64,000 nucleotides of DNA from Hypomyces perniciosus. Its lineage: Eukaryota > Ascomycota > Sordariomycetes > Hypocreales > Hypocreaceae. The stretch is taken from contig SPDT01000005.1 of the NCBI GenBank assembly GCA_008477525.1, positions 2,170,001-2,234,000 on the forward strand. The letters run 5' to 3'. The position numbers were made by a program, and so were the translations under genes. The notes beneath the pieces are model-generated. The model was not told where the DNA came from, made no database searches, and was given only the letters and a program-made list of their open reading frames with translations. Shown here in pieces: positions 12,214 through 21,832 of the stretch (its first letter is position 1; each line of letters starts with the position of its first letter).

Positions 12214-14219
12214 CTAAAAGTCAAACTCCGGCCGGAAGATGGCTGGATCCACGCCGGGTAGGGTCTTGTCGGCCAAATCCTTCCTGCCCATCTGGGTAAA
12301 CACTCTGCGCAAGGTATCATACAGCGTGCTGCTCCGGTTCTGTGCTGACATCCTATCCAGCACCTCGTCGACCTGGCCAGCTGCTCCTTCACCTAGGATC
12401 TCGTAGGCCTTGCTACGGCCGGACTTCTCAATAGACTTGTGCATGTCGAGGGCGGCGAGGAAGTGACATGCCGCCTCCTGATGGCAGTTGATGTTGATGC
12501 AGCTGACGCCCAGGTTGTAGCGAGCGCGGACAAAGTTGGGGGACAACGAAAGGGCTTGCTCGTAGGCTGCAATGGCCTCCTCTGACCTTCCACTATTGGC
12601 CAGGGTAGCGCCGAGTCTGTTCCAAAGGAGGTGGAGCTGCTCCTGCTGGTTCATGGTGCCCAACTCCGAGGAGTGAAGCGCCGATTGGAAGCAGTCTACT
12701 GCTTTGTCGTACTCCTCCGCTCCGTAGAACAACACGCCGAGTCCGACTTGGACGTCTGGGTCCATGTGTTCGCCATCCGGGCTGAGCTGGGCAGCCTTGA
12801 TGAACAAGTTAGTAACCTTGTCGTGAAGTTGCTGTCGGTCAGTGAATCCCATGTCTGCCACGGGATGCAGGTCCTTGGGGTCCAGGATGTTGGGGTACTT
12901 GATAGACAGCCACCGCTCAAGCGTTCGGTATGCTGTGCTGTCGTAGCCTTCGTTGGTATATGATACGGCCAGGCCCATCAGTGCGTCGAGGTTGTTGGGG
13001 TCCAGCTTCAGGGCTTGTTCCAACGCTCGGATAGCGGCTGTCTCCTTCTCGTTTTGAGCCTGGGCCGATCCCAGATATACCCAGGCCTCCACGTGCTCTG
13101 GATTCTGCTGAACAGCGGCCTCGAAAGCCAAAGCCGCCAACGATAGGTTACCTCCCTCCTTCATAACTCGTACGCCCTCGGAGAATGCGTTCTTCTGGTC
13201 GCGGAACATGTTCTCCTCTTCGAACATGTAGCTTTCAACCACAGGGTCGCCGAAACGTCCCCAGTCGTTGATGCCGCCGTTGAAGTCGGGCATGATGTCG
13301 TTGCCCCATTCGCTATCGAATTGGTCGAAGTATTCTTCGTTCACCATGGATCTAGCAGCAGCCGTCTCAGCTTGGATTCCTTTCCAAATGGATTCGAAGT
13401 CACCGAACTCATTAGTTTCCGATTGCATCGCCTTGTCCATCTCATCCAACTCTCGCTCTGCGGCGTTGGCCTCCTTCTCGGCCTCTTTGACTTCTTCCTT
13501 GTCCTGGAGTTCGAGTTGAGCAAACTGCTCCTCCCATTTGCTGTCGTCGAGCTCTACCAGCTTGCCCTTGCCCTTGACGTCTTGTTGTGGCTGCTGTTGT
13601 TGCTGGACGGGTTGTTGAGCCTGGTACATGGGCTGCATCATAGGCTGTCCAGCCATACCATAGCCCATGCCCATACCCATCATCCCCATGCCCATCATCG
13701 GCCGCTGAGGCATCTGGCTGGCCATGCTGTTCTGTAGAGGAGTCGATCTCGCCGAGGACGCCTGTCCGTTCATTTGTTGGAAGCGGGCAAATTCATCGGC
13801 ACCAAAGTGAACACCGGGGGGAGGCTTGAACGCCGACTCCATGTTGGGCTGGCTGTTAAAGTCATGTGCCCATGCTGGCGACGCTGAACTTGCTCGTTGC
13901 GCGGGGCTCAGTTGGGCAGCGGGACCGCCTACCAAAGGGAACTCTTGTTGGAGGCTCGGACCGCCATTGAGAAAGCTATTCATCATCTGGAGGGCATCAC
14001 GGGCGAATCAGTGATGCAGCGCTGGTAGCAGAAGAAAGCTAAACATACCTCATCTTGGGGAGCGTTCGCAGGCTGGCTACGGAAGCCGCCTAATTGAGCA
14101 TTGGGCCCTTGGCCAACGAGGCGATCTCTCTGCAGTGTGTTGTCATTCTGAACATGCTTCTGGAACTGGCTTAACGGATTTCCGGCGGTTGAGCACTCGG
14201 CTCCTCCCATAAACGACAT
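12214..14219 (-). CDS. PEX5: Peroxisomal matrix protein import receptor PEX5
   Basis: Cytosolic shuttling receptor that binds PTS1 cargo and docks at the peroxisome membrane. Exons are complement(14049..14219) and (12214..13986), with a 62-nt GTATGT..CAG intron, giving 647 residues, normal for a fungal PEX5. The N-terminus MSFMGGAECSTAGNPL has the conserved cysteine (C9) used for ubiquitin-dependent recycling. WxxxF-type docking motifs include WAHDF (about 96) and WEEQF (about 208). A Met/Gly-rich run (about 155-178) and a Gln-rich run follow, then tetratricopeptide repeats over about 337-572, including NPEHVEAWVYLGSAQAQNEK and the last repeats with SPNFVRARYNLGVS. The C-terminus ends in FRPEFDF. 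It shares a 518-bp divergent promoter with RPF2. Confidence 0.97.
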
Positions 14220-14737
14220 GATGCCCAAATGTGCGGTGTATGTCCGCAGAGAGAATAGACCGTATGATGTGATGGATGACCAAGACAAACAGACGTAAAC
14301 AGAAAGACGAAGAGGGGCAGGGAAATGAAAAGACACCAACTCGCTCCGTCCGCAGGTGATGCAAAATTCAAGAAGATGGCCCTAAGTAGAGGGCGTTGGC
14401 CTGACAAGATGGACGTCACCTGCAGGTCAGATAATGGTAATGGTCTGTGGGGAAAATCATACCGAGGCTCTCTCTGCGGTCCGTCCGGCTTTGGGCTTCG
14501 GTTTGTTGATGACTTGGGATTTCTCCGAGCGACAGTCAGGCACCGCACGTGACTGCGGGGTAGTTTAGTTGATTTTTGTGTTCTATTTGTGGCTGACTGT
14601 GGCGGTGCGTTCGCCTTCTGTATGCTTTATCGATAAGATACTTTTTTTTTCGAAGATTTCCGTCTTCAGTCAACTTCCCAGGAAGTCGATGCTCCACGTA
14701 TTATCAGAGCAGCAGCAATCTCTACAGAAACCACACA
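14220..14737. promoter_or_regulatory. Divergent promoter between PEX5 and RPF2, with an E-box
   Basis: Only 518 bp separate the two start codons. CACGTG lies at 14546-14551 in the context GCACGTGAC, about 190 bp upstream of RPF2. This is the E-box type bound by Cbf1-like and other bHLH proteins. I saw no clear TATA box. Which gene the site serves is inference. Confidence 0.5.
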
Positions 14738-15746
14738 ATGCTTCGCCAAGTGTAAGTATCCCATTGACGCTTTGATTGACTCCAACGAACTCCTAGAAAC
14801 TCATCTCCTCCACAGAAAACCCCGTAATGCCCGCTCAAAGCGGGCTCTCGAAAAGCGCGAGCCCAGAGCCATCGAAAACCCCAAGACATGCCTCTTCCTC
14901 CGCGGCAACAACTGCTCCCAGGTGGTCCAGGACGCCATGAACGACCTCTTCGCCATGCGCCAGCCGCTCTCCAAGAAGTTCACGAAAAAGAACCCCATCC
15001 ACCCCTTTGAGGACGCCTCGTCCATCGAGTTCTTCTCCGAGAAGAACGACGCCAGTCTCTTCATCTTTGGCAGCACCCAGAAGAAGCGCCCGCACGCCAT
15101 GACGTTTATCCGCACGTTTGGACACAAGGTCTTGGACATGTTGGAGTTTTATCTTGATGCTGAGAGTTATCGCGCCATTGCGCAGTTTAAGACGAAGAAG
15201 TTTGCCATTGGACTGAGGCCGCTGCTGGTATTCGCCGGCACTGCATTTGAGAGCCCTGTCTCCAACGAGTACACTCTCGCAAAGAGCATCCTCATGGATT
15301 TCTTCAAGGGAGAGTCCTCAGATAAGATTGACGTCGAGGGCCTGCAGTACGTCGTCTCCGTCACTGCCGAAGACACCACCGGGGACGGAGACGCTAAGCC
15401 GGCCATCCACCTGCGAGTGTACCTGATCAGCACAAAGCGCAGTGGTCAGAAACTCCCCCGCGTCGAAGTCGAGGAGATCGGTCCAAGGATGGACTTCCGA
15501 GTTGGTCGAGTCAAGGAGGCCGATGAGTCGATGCTCAAGGAGGCCATGAAGAAGGCGCGCGGAACCGAAGAGAAGACCAAGAAGAACATCTCTCTGGACT
15601 CGATGGGTGACAAGCTTGGTCGTGTTCACTTGGGCAAGCAGGACTTGGGCCAGCTGCAGACGAGGAAAATGAAGGGCTTGAAGAGGTCTCGTGGAGATGA
15701 TGTGGAGATGGGGGATGTCGTTTGGATGAAGAGACGAAGAGAGTAA
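14738..15746 (+). CDS. RPF2: Ribosome biogenesis factor RPF2 (Brix domain)
   Basis: With Rrs1 in yeast, Rpf2 loads the 5S RNP (5S rRNA, L5, L11) into the pre-60S particle in the nucleolus. A tiny first exon (14738..14751, coding MLRQ plus two bases) is joined over a 64-nt GTAAGT..CAG intron to 14816..15746, giving 314 residues, close to the family length. The join restores the conserved start MLRQVKPRNARSKRALEKRE. The Brix domain covers roughly residues 25-235, with typical segments such as NDLFAMRQPLSKKF, LFIFGSTQKKRPHAMTFIRT and FAGTAFE. The C-terminus is basic and nuclear-type. The short first exon would be missed by models starting at the longest ORF. Confidence 0.96.
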
Positions 15747-16173
15747 AGCAATGATTGACTAACCTGGTATCGGTCTTTGGTTTGGAGTTTGGCGCCTTGG
15801 TGGCTTTAGGTCAGCTCTATCAACTCTAGCATTTCAAGACATGAAGAAAAGTTTCTTATCTTTCCAAGAGAATCTAAACATGCTCATCAAATTCATTAGA
15901 TTATCCCGCCTTGTTGATACAGACACACGAGACTGCAAAGAGGCTCATTCCCACTATAACTCATAAAACTAACTTGCCCATTCCATTGCCAAACGCCTTT
16001 GTTATACCAGGTCATAAAGATTTCAACCGTTCAAGAATGACATCCTTCCACCCTCATCGAACTGTTGTCCTTAGTCATTCCCAGACCACCTGTAAGCCAA
16101 CGCCTTGAAAATGCCGCCCAAAACAGCAGTGTCTTTGCTAGATAAACAATCAACGGAATGACTCGAAACCGCA
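15747..16173. other. Spacer between the convergent RPF2 and Zn2Cys6 genes
   Basis: About 430 bp holding the 3' ends of two convergent genes. I see no further gene and no repeat of note. Confidence 0.6.
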
Positions 16174-17794
16174 TTAATCAAGAGGTGGAGGAGTCAGGCC
16201 ACCCATGTCTCCACCCATGTCGCCAGCCACGGGTATTGATTCAATTGACTGTGGTCCTTGAGTGCTGTCCATCATCTTCGCCATAAGGTCGATGTGGCTT
16301 AGTATCGTCTCCACAGACTTTCTGTTTTCATCGTCACTCGGTGAGTTCTCCTTGCGCTCAACGCCCCATATATCTGCGGGTATGGCATCGGCATCTCCAT
16401 CCCACAACGCGATTCGCACCGGCCACTCAAGATGTCGCCACCATTTTGAGCCTGGTTCAAACAAACTTACGAGACCCATGACTTCGCGACGAGCAACATC
16501 GCCAGCCACAGACGTTATCCATTCGCTTCAGCAAGGCGAAGAAGCACGCAAGAATGGCGAGCGCCCGCGCCGTTTTGCCCGACGAGCTCGACATAGCGCC
16601 TGGAAACGGTGGATGGGAGGGCTAGTGCAGAAGGGGCGAAGTGATTCTTATGTGCCCAGTTGAGCACACAAACAGCATGGAAGTAGCCTTGGCTAGTAGC
16701 CTCCCGATTACTTCCATCTTCTTCTGCAAGTTCTTCGTCAATTCCATCGAGAAGATGGCCAAAGAAGGAATCTTGGCCAAGAGGATTCAGATCCATGAAG
16801 CCAGGCTGGGAGTCAATGACCACTTTGATTGTGGCGCTGTTGCGAATCCATTGCCAAGAAGTTGCAAGAATCGTTTTGACACCTTGGAAGGCGTGAAACC
16901 AGGGTAGAGGCAAGGCATATCGACGGTGCGGGTCGCCGGGGTCTGATGCCTCGCCGTCTTCCTTCACAAACAGCCGAGATGCTGTGGCCTGAAAGGCAAT
17001 GAGACAAGAAGTGAGGAAAAGAGCATCGGCATTTTCGGCGGTGATGCCTTTGTTCAGTGAGCGGCAGTACTCAGCCAAGGTGGAAGCAGCGTATGCATGC
17101 GAGGCTTCAACCATGACCTTGTCGTCTGGGTTCTTGTGGCGCAAATGCAACGCGGCTACGGAGAGAATTGCATCGATCAAGTACGTCCTGCCCTCGAGGG
17201 CCAGGCGTGGGACATCCTTTTGCCAGATATCCATGCTAGCGGGAGAGTTCAAGACGAGGGTTTTGGCGGTGCTGGTGAAGTATTGATGCCATAGTCGGAA
17301 CTCAAGAGTCTGTCACCTTGTCGGGTTAGTGGAGGTCGTGATTGGGACGGAGGGCAGTGTGAGCGATGGGGTGGACGAGGTCGTAGGCGGAGAAAGGCAT
17401 GAAGGAGAGATTCGAGGCATGTCGAAGGTTGTTGTCGCTGACATTGTCGTCGTGGTCGCTGCTGATGTCGCCGATGCGGGCGTGCTCAGAGATATAGATG
17501 TAGGAGGCGGGCTGTTGGCGGCTGGGGTGGGGGCAGTGATCAGTTCGTCAAGCACTTGACGGCTCTCGAAGTCACATAGAACGCCATGTTTGGAGCAGTT
17601 TCCGCAGCGTGGATGGACTTCGTCGCACTATTCGAAGGAGCAGAAACCGACTGCATCAGCTTCCGCGTGCCCAAGACAGACAGGGGGTGAGAGAGTTCTG
17701 CGTGCGAAATAGTAGTAGTAAGTACCTTGATCTTGCGATTCTTGCATCTCCGGCACCCCGCGCGGGACTTTTTATGCGACCGTCGAGGCGGCAT
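16174..17794 (-). pseudogene. Zn2Cys6 transcription factor (UPC2-like family), reading frame interrupted
   Basis: Exon 1 is complement(17726..17794), encoding MPPRRSHKKSRAGCRRCKNR plus KIK. A 98-nt intron (GTACTT..TAG) leads to 17627, where CDEVHPRCGNCSKHGVLCDF completes the six-cysteine zinc cluster. A Ser/Thr/Pro-rich linker follows. An in-frame TGA then stands at 17311-17313, just before the conserved regulatory domain (EFRLWHQYF, then AILSVAALHLR). The domain reads cleanly to about 16585. The expected family sequence then jumps frame (ALAILACFFALLKRMDN is in a shifted frame around 16515-16570) and jumps again near 16505, so that the last segment (VARREVMGLVSLFEPGS to the stop at 16174) is in a third phase. 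The alternatives are a recent pseudogene, sequencing deletions, or unusual splicing. Family assignment is firm; the function of an intact copy would be promoter binding. Confidence 0.8.
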
Positions 17795-20168
17795 GAGGAA
17801 ATGTGGATTCGCTACAGTCGCTGGATATCCACAGCAAAGATCGCGGGAGCGCAGCGCACTTGAAGCATTGCCACGGAGGCTCCGAAGGGGTAGTGCTGGG
17901 CGAATGAGGTGCCGTCGCGACAAGGCCTCGGCTGTCAGCGCAATTGTGGAAGGGTGGCCAGGCGCCAAACAGCATCCGGCAATGTTGAAAGAGCTGGAGC
18001 TGGTGTTTGCGGCAGAATCTAGAACCTGGGGAGGACCTTGGAGCTGAAATCTCAAGGTCTGGAGGCTTCGCCGCGCGCAATTACGAATACGAGATCTGTC
18101 AATGACTTTTTAGTGAATAAGCAGGACGAGTTAGTCCCAAGTGGGTTGACCGGAGGCCGGCTGCCGGTCTCCCGGTTCCATGTTAGTTTTTTCGGGCTCT
18201 TGGCCATCTTTTCGCTTGGAAATAGTAGTAGTATGTGAAAATGTTTACTTGATTAAGGAAAATATTTAGTAATACTATGGGATATGCAAATTCTCATTTC
18301 GTTATGACTTTGGGTGGTTTATAGATGTGCTATTTCTATCTATTTTATAAGGAAGATGACAAAAAAGCCGGGATTGCCGAAACCTGATTCTCCGAGGCGC
18401 ATTACCCGCGACTTAGTCATACAAACAATTACTCCGTAGTTCTGGCAGGATTGGGGACGAGCTCCATATCGAGGGACAGATGGTTCAAGACATCGCGATC
18501 GTACTCAGTGTCATCGTTTGTCAACTTGCCATCTTTCAAGCGCTGTGCATATGCATGATATGCGACAATATGCTTACTTGGATGGTTACGTAGTGGATCG
18601 AAACTGCGATATGAAAAAAAAACGCTCTTTGGAATTGGATTAGGTGACCATTTTGGGGTTTGATTTTGGAAGTAGTAGTCCGTACTTTTCTTATCTTCAA
18701 TCAATGCAGTATTGTTTTCCGGTGGCATTCGAATAAAGGGTCCGGGTAAAGTCGATGAGATAATAATGGCGACAATCTTCAAACATTTATACGAGACGCA
18801 TGCTAGCATATACTCCGTATATATATATATATATAGTCTAATACTCCCTAGTCTCTGAGCTATCACATACCGACGGGAGGATATCTCAACAGGTGAATGT
18901 ACCAATAGGAAGCCGTGTCAAGACCATTGCTATCAGGATCTTCGGCCTACTCGGGGGTACTAGTAGCAAAGTAATAGTACGACTACTAACAATAGTCTTA
19001 TCCGCCTTGAGCGTCTTGATGATGACATGCATTCTTCTTCGGGTTTCCAACCCGCTCTTTCTTATTACTAGCGTTTAATAATTGGTAGGTCTGTGCTACC
19101 CCATCCGACGTCTAATACGGAGTAGTATGCTACGTGAGGCCGTAAATGCAACATCCCCTCGAAAATCCCTTGGCCTGCGTATCTGATTTATAAGAGATTT
19201 CCCCCTTTCGATCAAGTTCTGCAGAAGCCGGTGCTGGCCGCCGCCCTTCTAGTGCCACTAGTAGAAGGTACCTCTTGCCGTGTGTGTGTGTGTACCCCTC
19301 CAAGCACCCTCCAACATCAGAATATACTACTACTCCGTACAAAGTACATACACACATAAGATCTTGTACCAGATACGTACGCCCTGTTGGCTGCGTGGCT
19401 GCTCTACAAGAGACAAAAAGAGAGACAAGCTGGCAAGCGTCTAAAAGCCCGATGACCTAATTCGACCGAGCTCCAGGGCGGTGAGATCTGGACGGCACAT
19501 CACTCGCCCAAAGGCCTGCGATGTCGCTCGGATGCGGCAAGCAGTTACGAAGTACGGAGTACACCATGTTGCATTGCGATGACACAACAGAGTCACACCT
19601 TAATAATTCAGCCATGCACGAAGCACCCCATACGGATCACACCCTCGGCGGCTGAGCTGCTTCTCATTATATAAAACGAATCCTCTGCTGAATCAGGGCT
19701 GAGGTACCTTCTGCCACGTAGTACGAAGTACTGCCACTTTTAGTCTCATTGCACACTCGGCTGGTCGATGACACCATTTTTAGAGTTGACTTCTCTTCGT
19801 CCCCGAGTGGAGCTGCAACGTCCTAGATTTTCTTTTTAACCGCCTTCAATTTCCGCTCGAGATCGCATTATCGTTGCTCTCTACTGTACTCCGTACTTCA
19901 CAGGCTCTTGGACTGAAGTTAATAGCCAATTCGGCCTCTTGTCTGGACTTGTCGGCGAAGCTGTATTCAATCTGTGCTGCTACGTCAGATAAGATAAAGA
20001 CCCTGCATATCAACCCCTCCTCCAACACTTTTTTTATCTTGTCGCATTTCTGACCCTACGGAGGGGTCAGTGATCAGATATTTACCTGCTACCCACATCA
20101 CACCCACACACTTTTTTTTTTCAAATCACACACATACATACATACACGCAAAACACACACAAGCAACA
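17795..20168. other. Spacer upstream of CYS3
   Basis: 2.4 kb between the divergent Zn2Cys6 locus and CYS3. It contains one unassigned ORF (18429-18728, listed separately), a TA run (18819-18835) next to a TACTCCGTA copy, several motif-family copies (e.g. 19545-19562) and a CA-rich leader just before CYS3. Nothing else is recognisable. Confidence 0.6.
18429..18728 (-). CDS. Unassigned 99-codon ORF, possibly a gene fragment
   Basis: From the ATG at 18728 the frame encodes a 99-residue polar protein with a plausible composition and no low complexity, containing SPNPIPKSVFFSYRSFD and SKHIVAYHAYAQRLKDGK. The frame is open further upstream to 18905, and a GTATGT donor-like site on the minus strand at about 18874 suggests that an upstream exon may exist or once existed. 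I do not recognise a family. The surroundings are AT-rich with motif-family copies, so this could also be a decayed fragment. Confidence 0.28.
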   Translation of the reverse strand: MPPENNTALIEDKKSTDYYFQNQTPKWSPNPIPKSVFFSYRSFDPLRNHPSKHIVAYHAYAQRLKDGKLTNDDTEYDRDVLNHLSLDMELVPNPARTTE

Positions 20169-21431
20169 ATGTCGCCCCCCGTAACGTCCGATCCCGTCTC
20201 GACGCCTCCGCGGCCCCCGACTCCGGACCACAAGTTCGGCACTCTCGCCGTCCACGCCGGCTCTCCCCACGATCCCGCGACCGGCGCCGTCATCGAGGCC
20301 ATCTCCCTCTCCACAACCTTCGCCCAGTCGGCCGTAGGCAAGCCCGTCGGCGAGTACGAGTACTCCCGCTCCTCCAATCCTAACCGCACCAACTTCGAGA
20401 CTGCCGTCGCCGCTCTGGAGCACGCCCGTTTCGCCCTCGCCTTCTCCAGCGGCAGCGCGACCACGGCCACCATCCTCCAGAGCCTCGCGGCCGGCAGCCA
20501 TGTCATCTCCGTCTCTGACGTTTATGGCGGCACCCACCGTTACTTCACCCAGGTCGCCAAGGCCCATGGCGTCAAGGTGACCTTCACCCCAGAGATCGAG
20601 GTCGACATCACCGAGCACATCACCGACCAGACCCGCCTGATCTGGATCGAAACCCCTAGCAACCCTACCCTGCGCCTAGTCGACATCCGCGCTGTCGTCT
20701 CCGTCGCCCACCAGCACGGTATCCTCGTCGTTGTCGACAACACCTTCCTCTCTCCTTACGTCCAGAACCCTCTCGACCTCGGCGCCGACATCGTTGTCCA
20801 CTCCGTCACAAAATATATCAACGGCCACAGCGACGTCGTCATGGGCGTTGCCGCCTTCAACAGCGACAACCTCAAGACCCGCCTCAGCTTCCTCCAAAAC
20901 GCCATCGGTGCCGTCCCCTCCGCTTTCGACTCCTGGCTCGCTCACCGCGGCCTCAAGACCCTGCACCTCCGCGCGCGCGAGGCTTCCAATAATGCCACCG
21001 CCATCGCCCACGCCCTTGAGGCTTCCCCCCATGTCATCGCCGTCAATTACCCCGGCCTTGAGTCTCACCCCCAGCGCCACATTGCCGTCAAGCAGCACCG
21101 CGAGGGTATGGGTGGCGGTATGCTCTCCTTCCGCATCCGTGGCGGCCACGCTGCTGCCGAGCGCTTCTGCCAGCTCACCAAGATCTTCACCCTGGCTGAG
21201 TCCCTCGGTGGAGTGGAGAGCTTGGTCGAGGTGCCCAGCAGCATGACCCACGCGGGTATTCCCCGAGACCAGCGAGAGGCCGTCGGCGTGTTCGATGACC
21301 TGGTCCGGTTAAGTTGCGGTGTAGAGGATGCCGATGACCTGAAGAGAGATGTGTTCCAGGCCCTGGAGCTGGCTGTCAAGGCCGCTGCCCTCAACGGAAC
21401 CAACGGTGTTGACGGCACCAACGGCCTTTAA
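20169..21431 (+). CDS. CYS3: Cystathionine gamma-lyase
   Basis: A PLP enzyme that splits cystathionine into cysteine, 2-oxobutyrate and ammonia, the last step of transsulfuration in the cytosol. It has 420 residues without introns; the family usually has about 390-420. A short Pro-rich leader precedes KFGTLAVHAG. Visible active-site parts are the YSRSSNPNR segment (about 65-73), SDVYGGTHRY (about 116-125), the PLP-contacting aspartate in VVVDNTFLSP (D190) and the Schiff-base lysine in HSVTKYINGHSDVVMG (K215). The NGTNGVDGTNGL tail is an odd low-complexity end. Codons end almost always in C or G, pointing to high expression. The ATG at 20169 has the context CAACAATGTC, and the leader is CA-rich. 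AATAAA follows 45 bp after the stop. Cystathionine synthases are related, but this sequence follows the lyase pattern. Confidence 0.95.
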   Translation: MSPPVTSDPVSTPPRPPTPDHKFGTLAVHAGSPHDPATGAVIEAISLSTTFAQSAVGKPVGEYEYSRSSNPNRTNFETAVAALEHARFALAFSSGSATTATILQSLAAGSHVISVSDVYGGTHRYFTQVAKAHGVKVTFTPEIEVDITEHITDQTRLIWIETPSNPTLRLVDIRAVVSVAHQHGILVVVDNTFLSPYVQNPLDLGADIVVHSVTKYINGHSDVVMGVAAFNSDNLKTRLSFLQNAIGAVPSAFDSWLAHRGLKTLHLRAREASNNATAIAHALEASPHVIAVNYPGLESHPQRHIAVKQHREGMGGGMLSFRIRGGHAAAERFCQLTKIFTLAESLGGVESLVEVPSSMTHAGIPRDQREAVGVFDDLVRLSCGVEDADDLKRDVFQALELAVKAAALNGTNGVDGTNGL

Positions 21432-21832
21432 TCTTTTTTTTTTAAATTCTTCTGGGTTTTTTTTTTCTTCTCGCAAATAAAGATTAGGGGGAAACAGGAC
21501 ATGGTAACAAAGAGAAGGAATTATTGGGGTGATGAAAGTGCATGATGATGGGTTACTGTATAAAAATGAAAGAAGATCAGTCCTTTAGCCAGCCGAGGGG
21601 AAATAATCGGGGCCAAGCGCATATGGCGTGCATGTTTGTTCTTTTGGATTAAGGCCCCCTTATCATTAGGCATACATACCATGGAGCGGATGAATTGACG
21701 ATAAATGAAGCCTGAAAGCTTTCCTTCCAGTAGTTGTTCTTTCGTTTCGGTCCCTCTCTATGCAAGACCAAAGCAAGCGATTGCTCGGTGCCCTGTATGC
21801 TCTCGGTTTCGTTTCGAGTTTCGATGCCACAA
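21432..21832. other. Spacer between the convergent CYS3 and F-box genes
   Basis: About 400 bp, T-rich at the left, holding the 3' ends of two convergent genes. No further feature seen. Confidence 0.6.
21476..21481 (+). terminator. Polyadenylation signal AATAAA of CYS3
   Basis: A canonical AATAAA 45 bp after the CYS3 stop, preceded by two T-rich runs. Confidence 0.5.

Noticed and set aside
13321..13737. 138-codon ORF opposite PEX5
   Set aside because: Leu/His-rich shadow of the Gln/Met-rich PEX5 segment.
17306..17330. A tiny intron removing the TGA of the Zn2Cys6 gene
   Set aside because: An acceptor (ACAG) and a branch site (CTAAC) exist, but I find no good donor upstream that keeps frame and linker. 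It would also not explain the two later frame changes. Kept only as an alternative.
20121..20618. Antisense ORF opposite CYS3 (and a longer one to 21251)
   Set aside because: A mirror of the strong third-position C/G bias of CYS3; no independent evidence.
12214..21431. A secondary-metabolite or mating-type cluster
   Set aside because: No PKS, NRPS, terpene, P450 or MAT/HMG genes; the neighbours are ordinary housekeeping genes.
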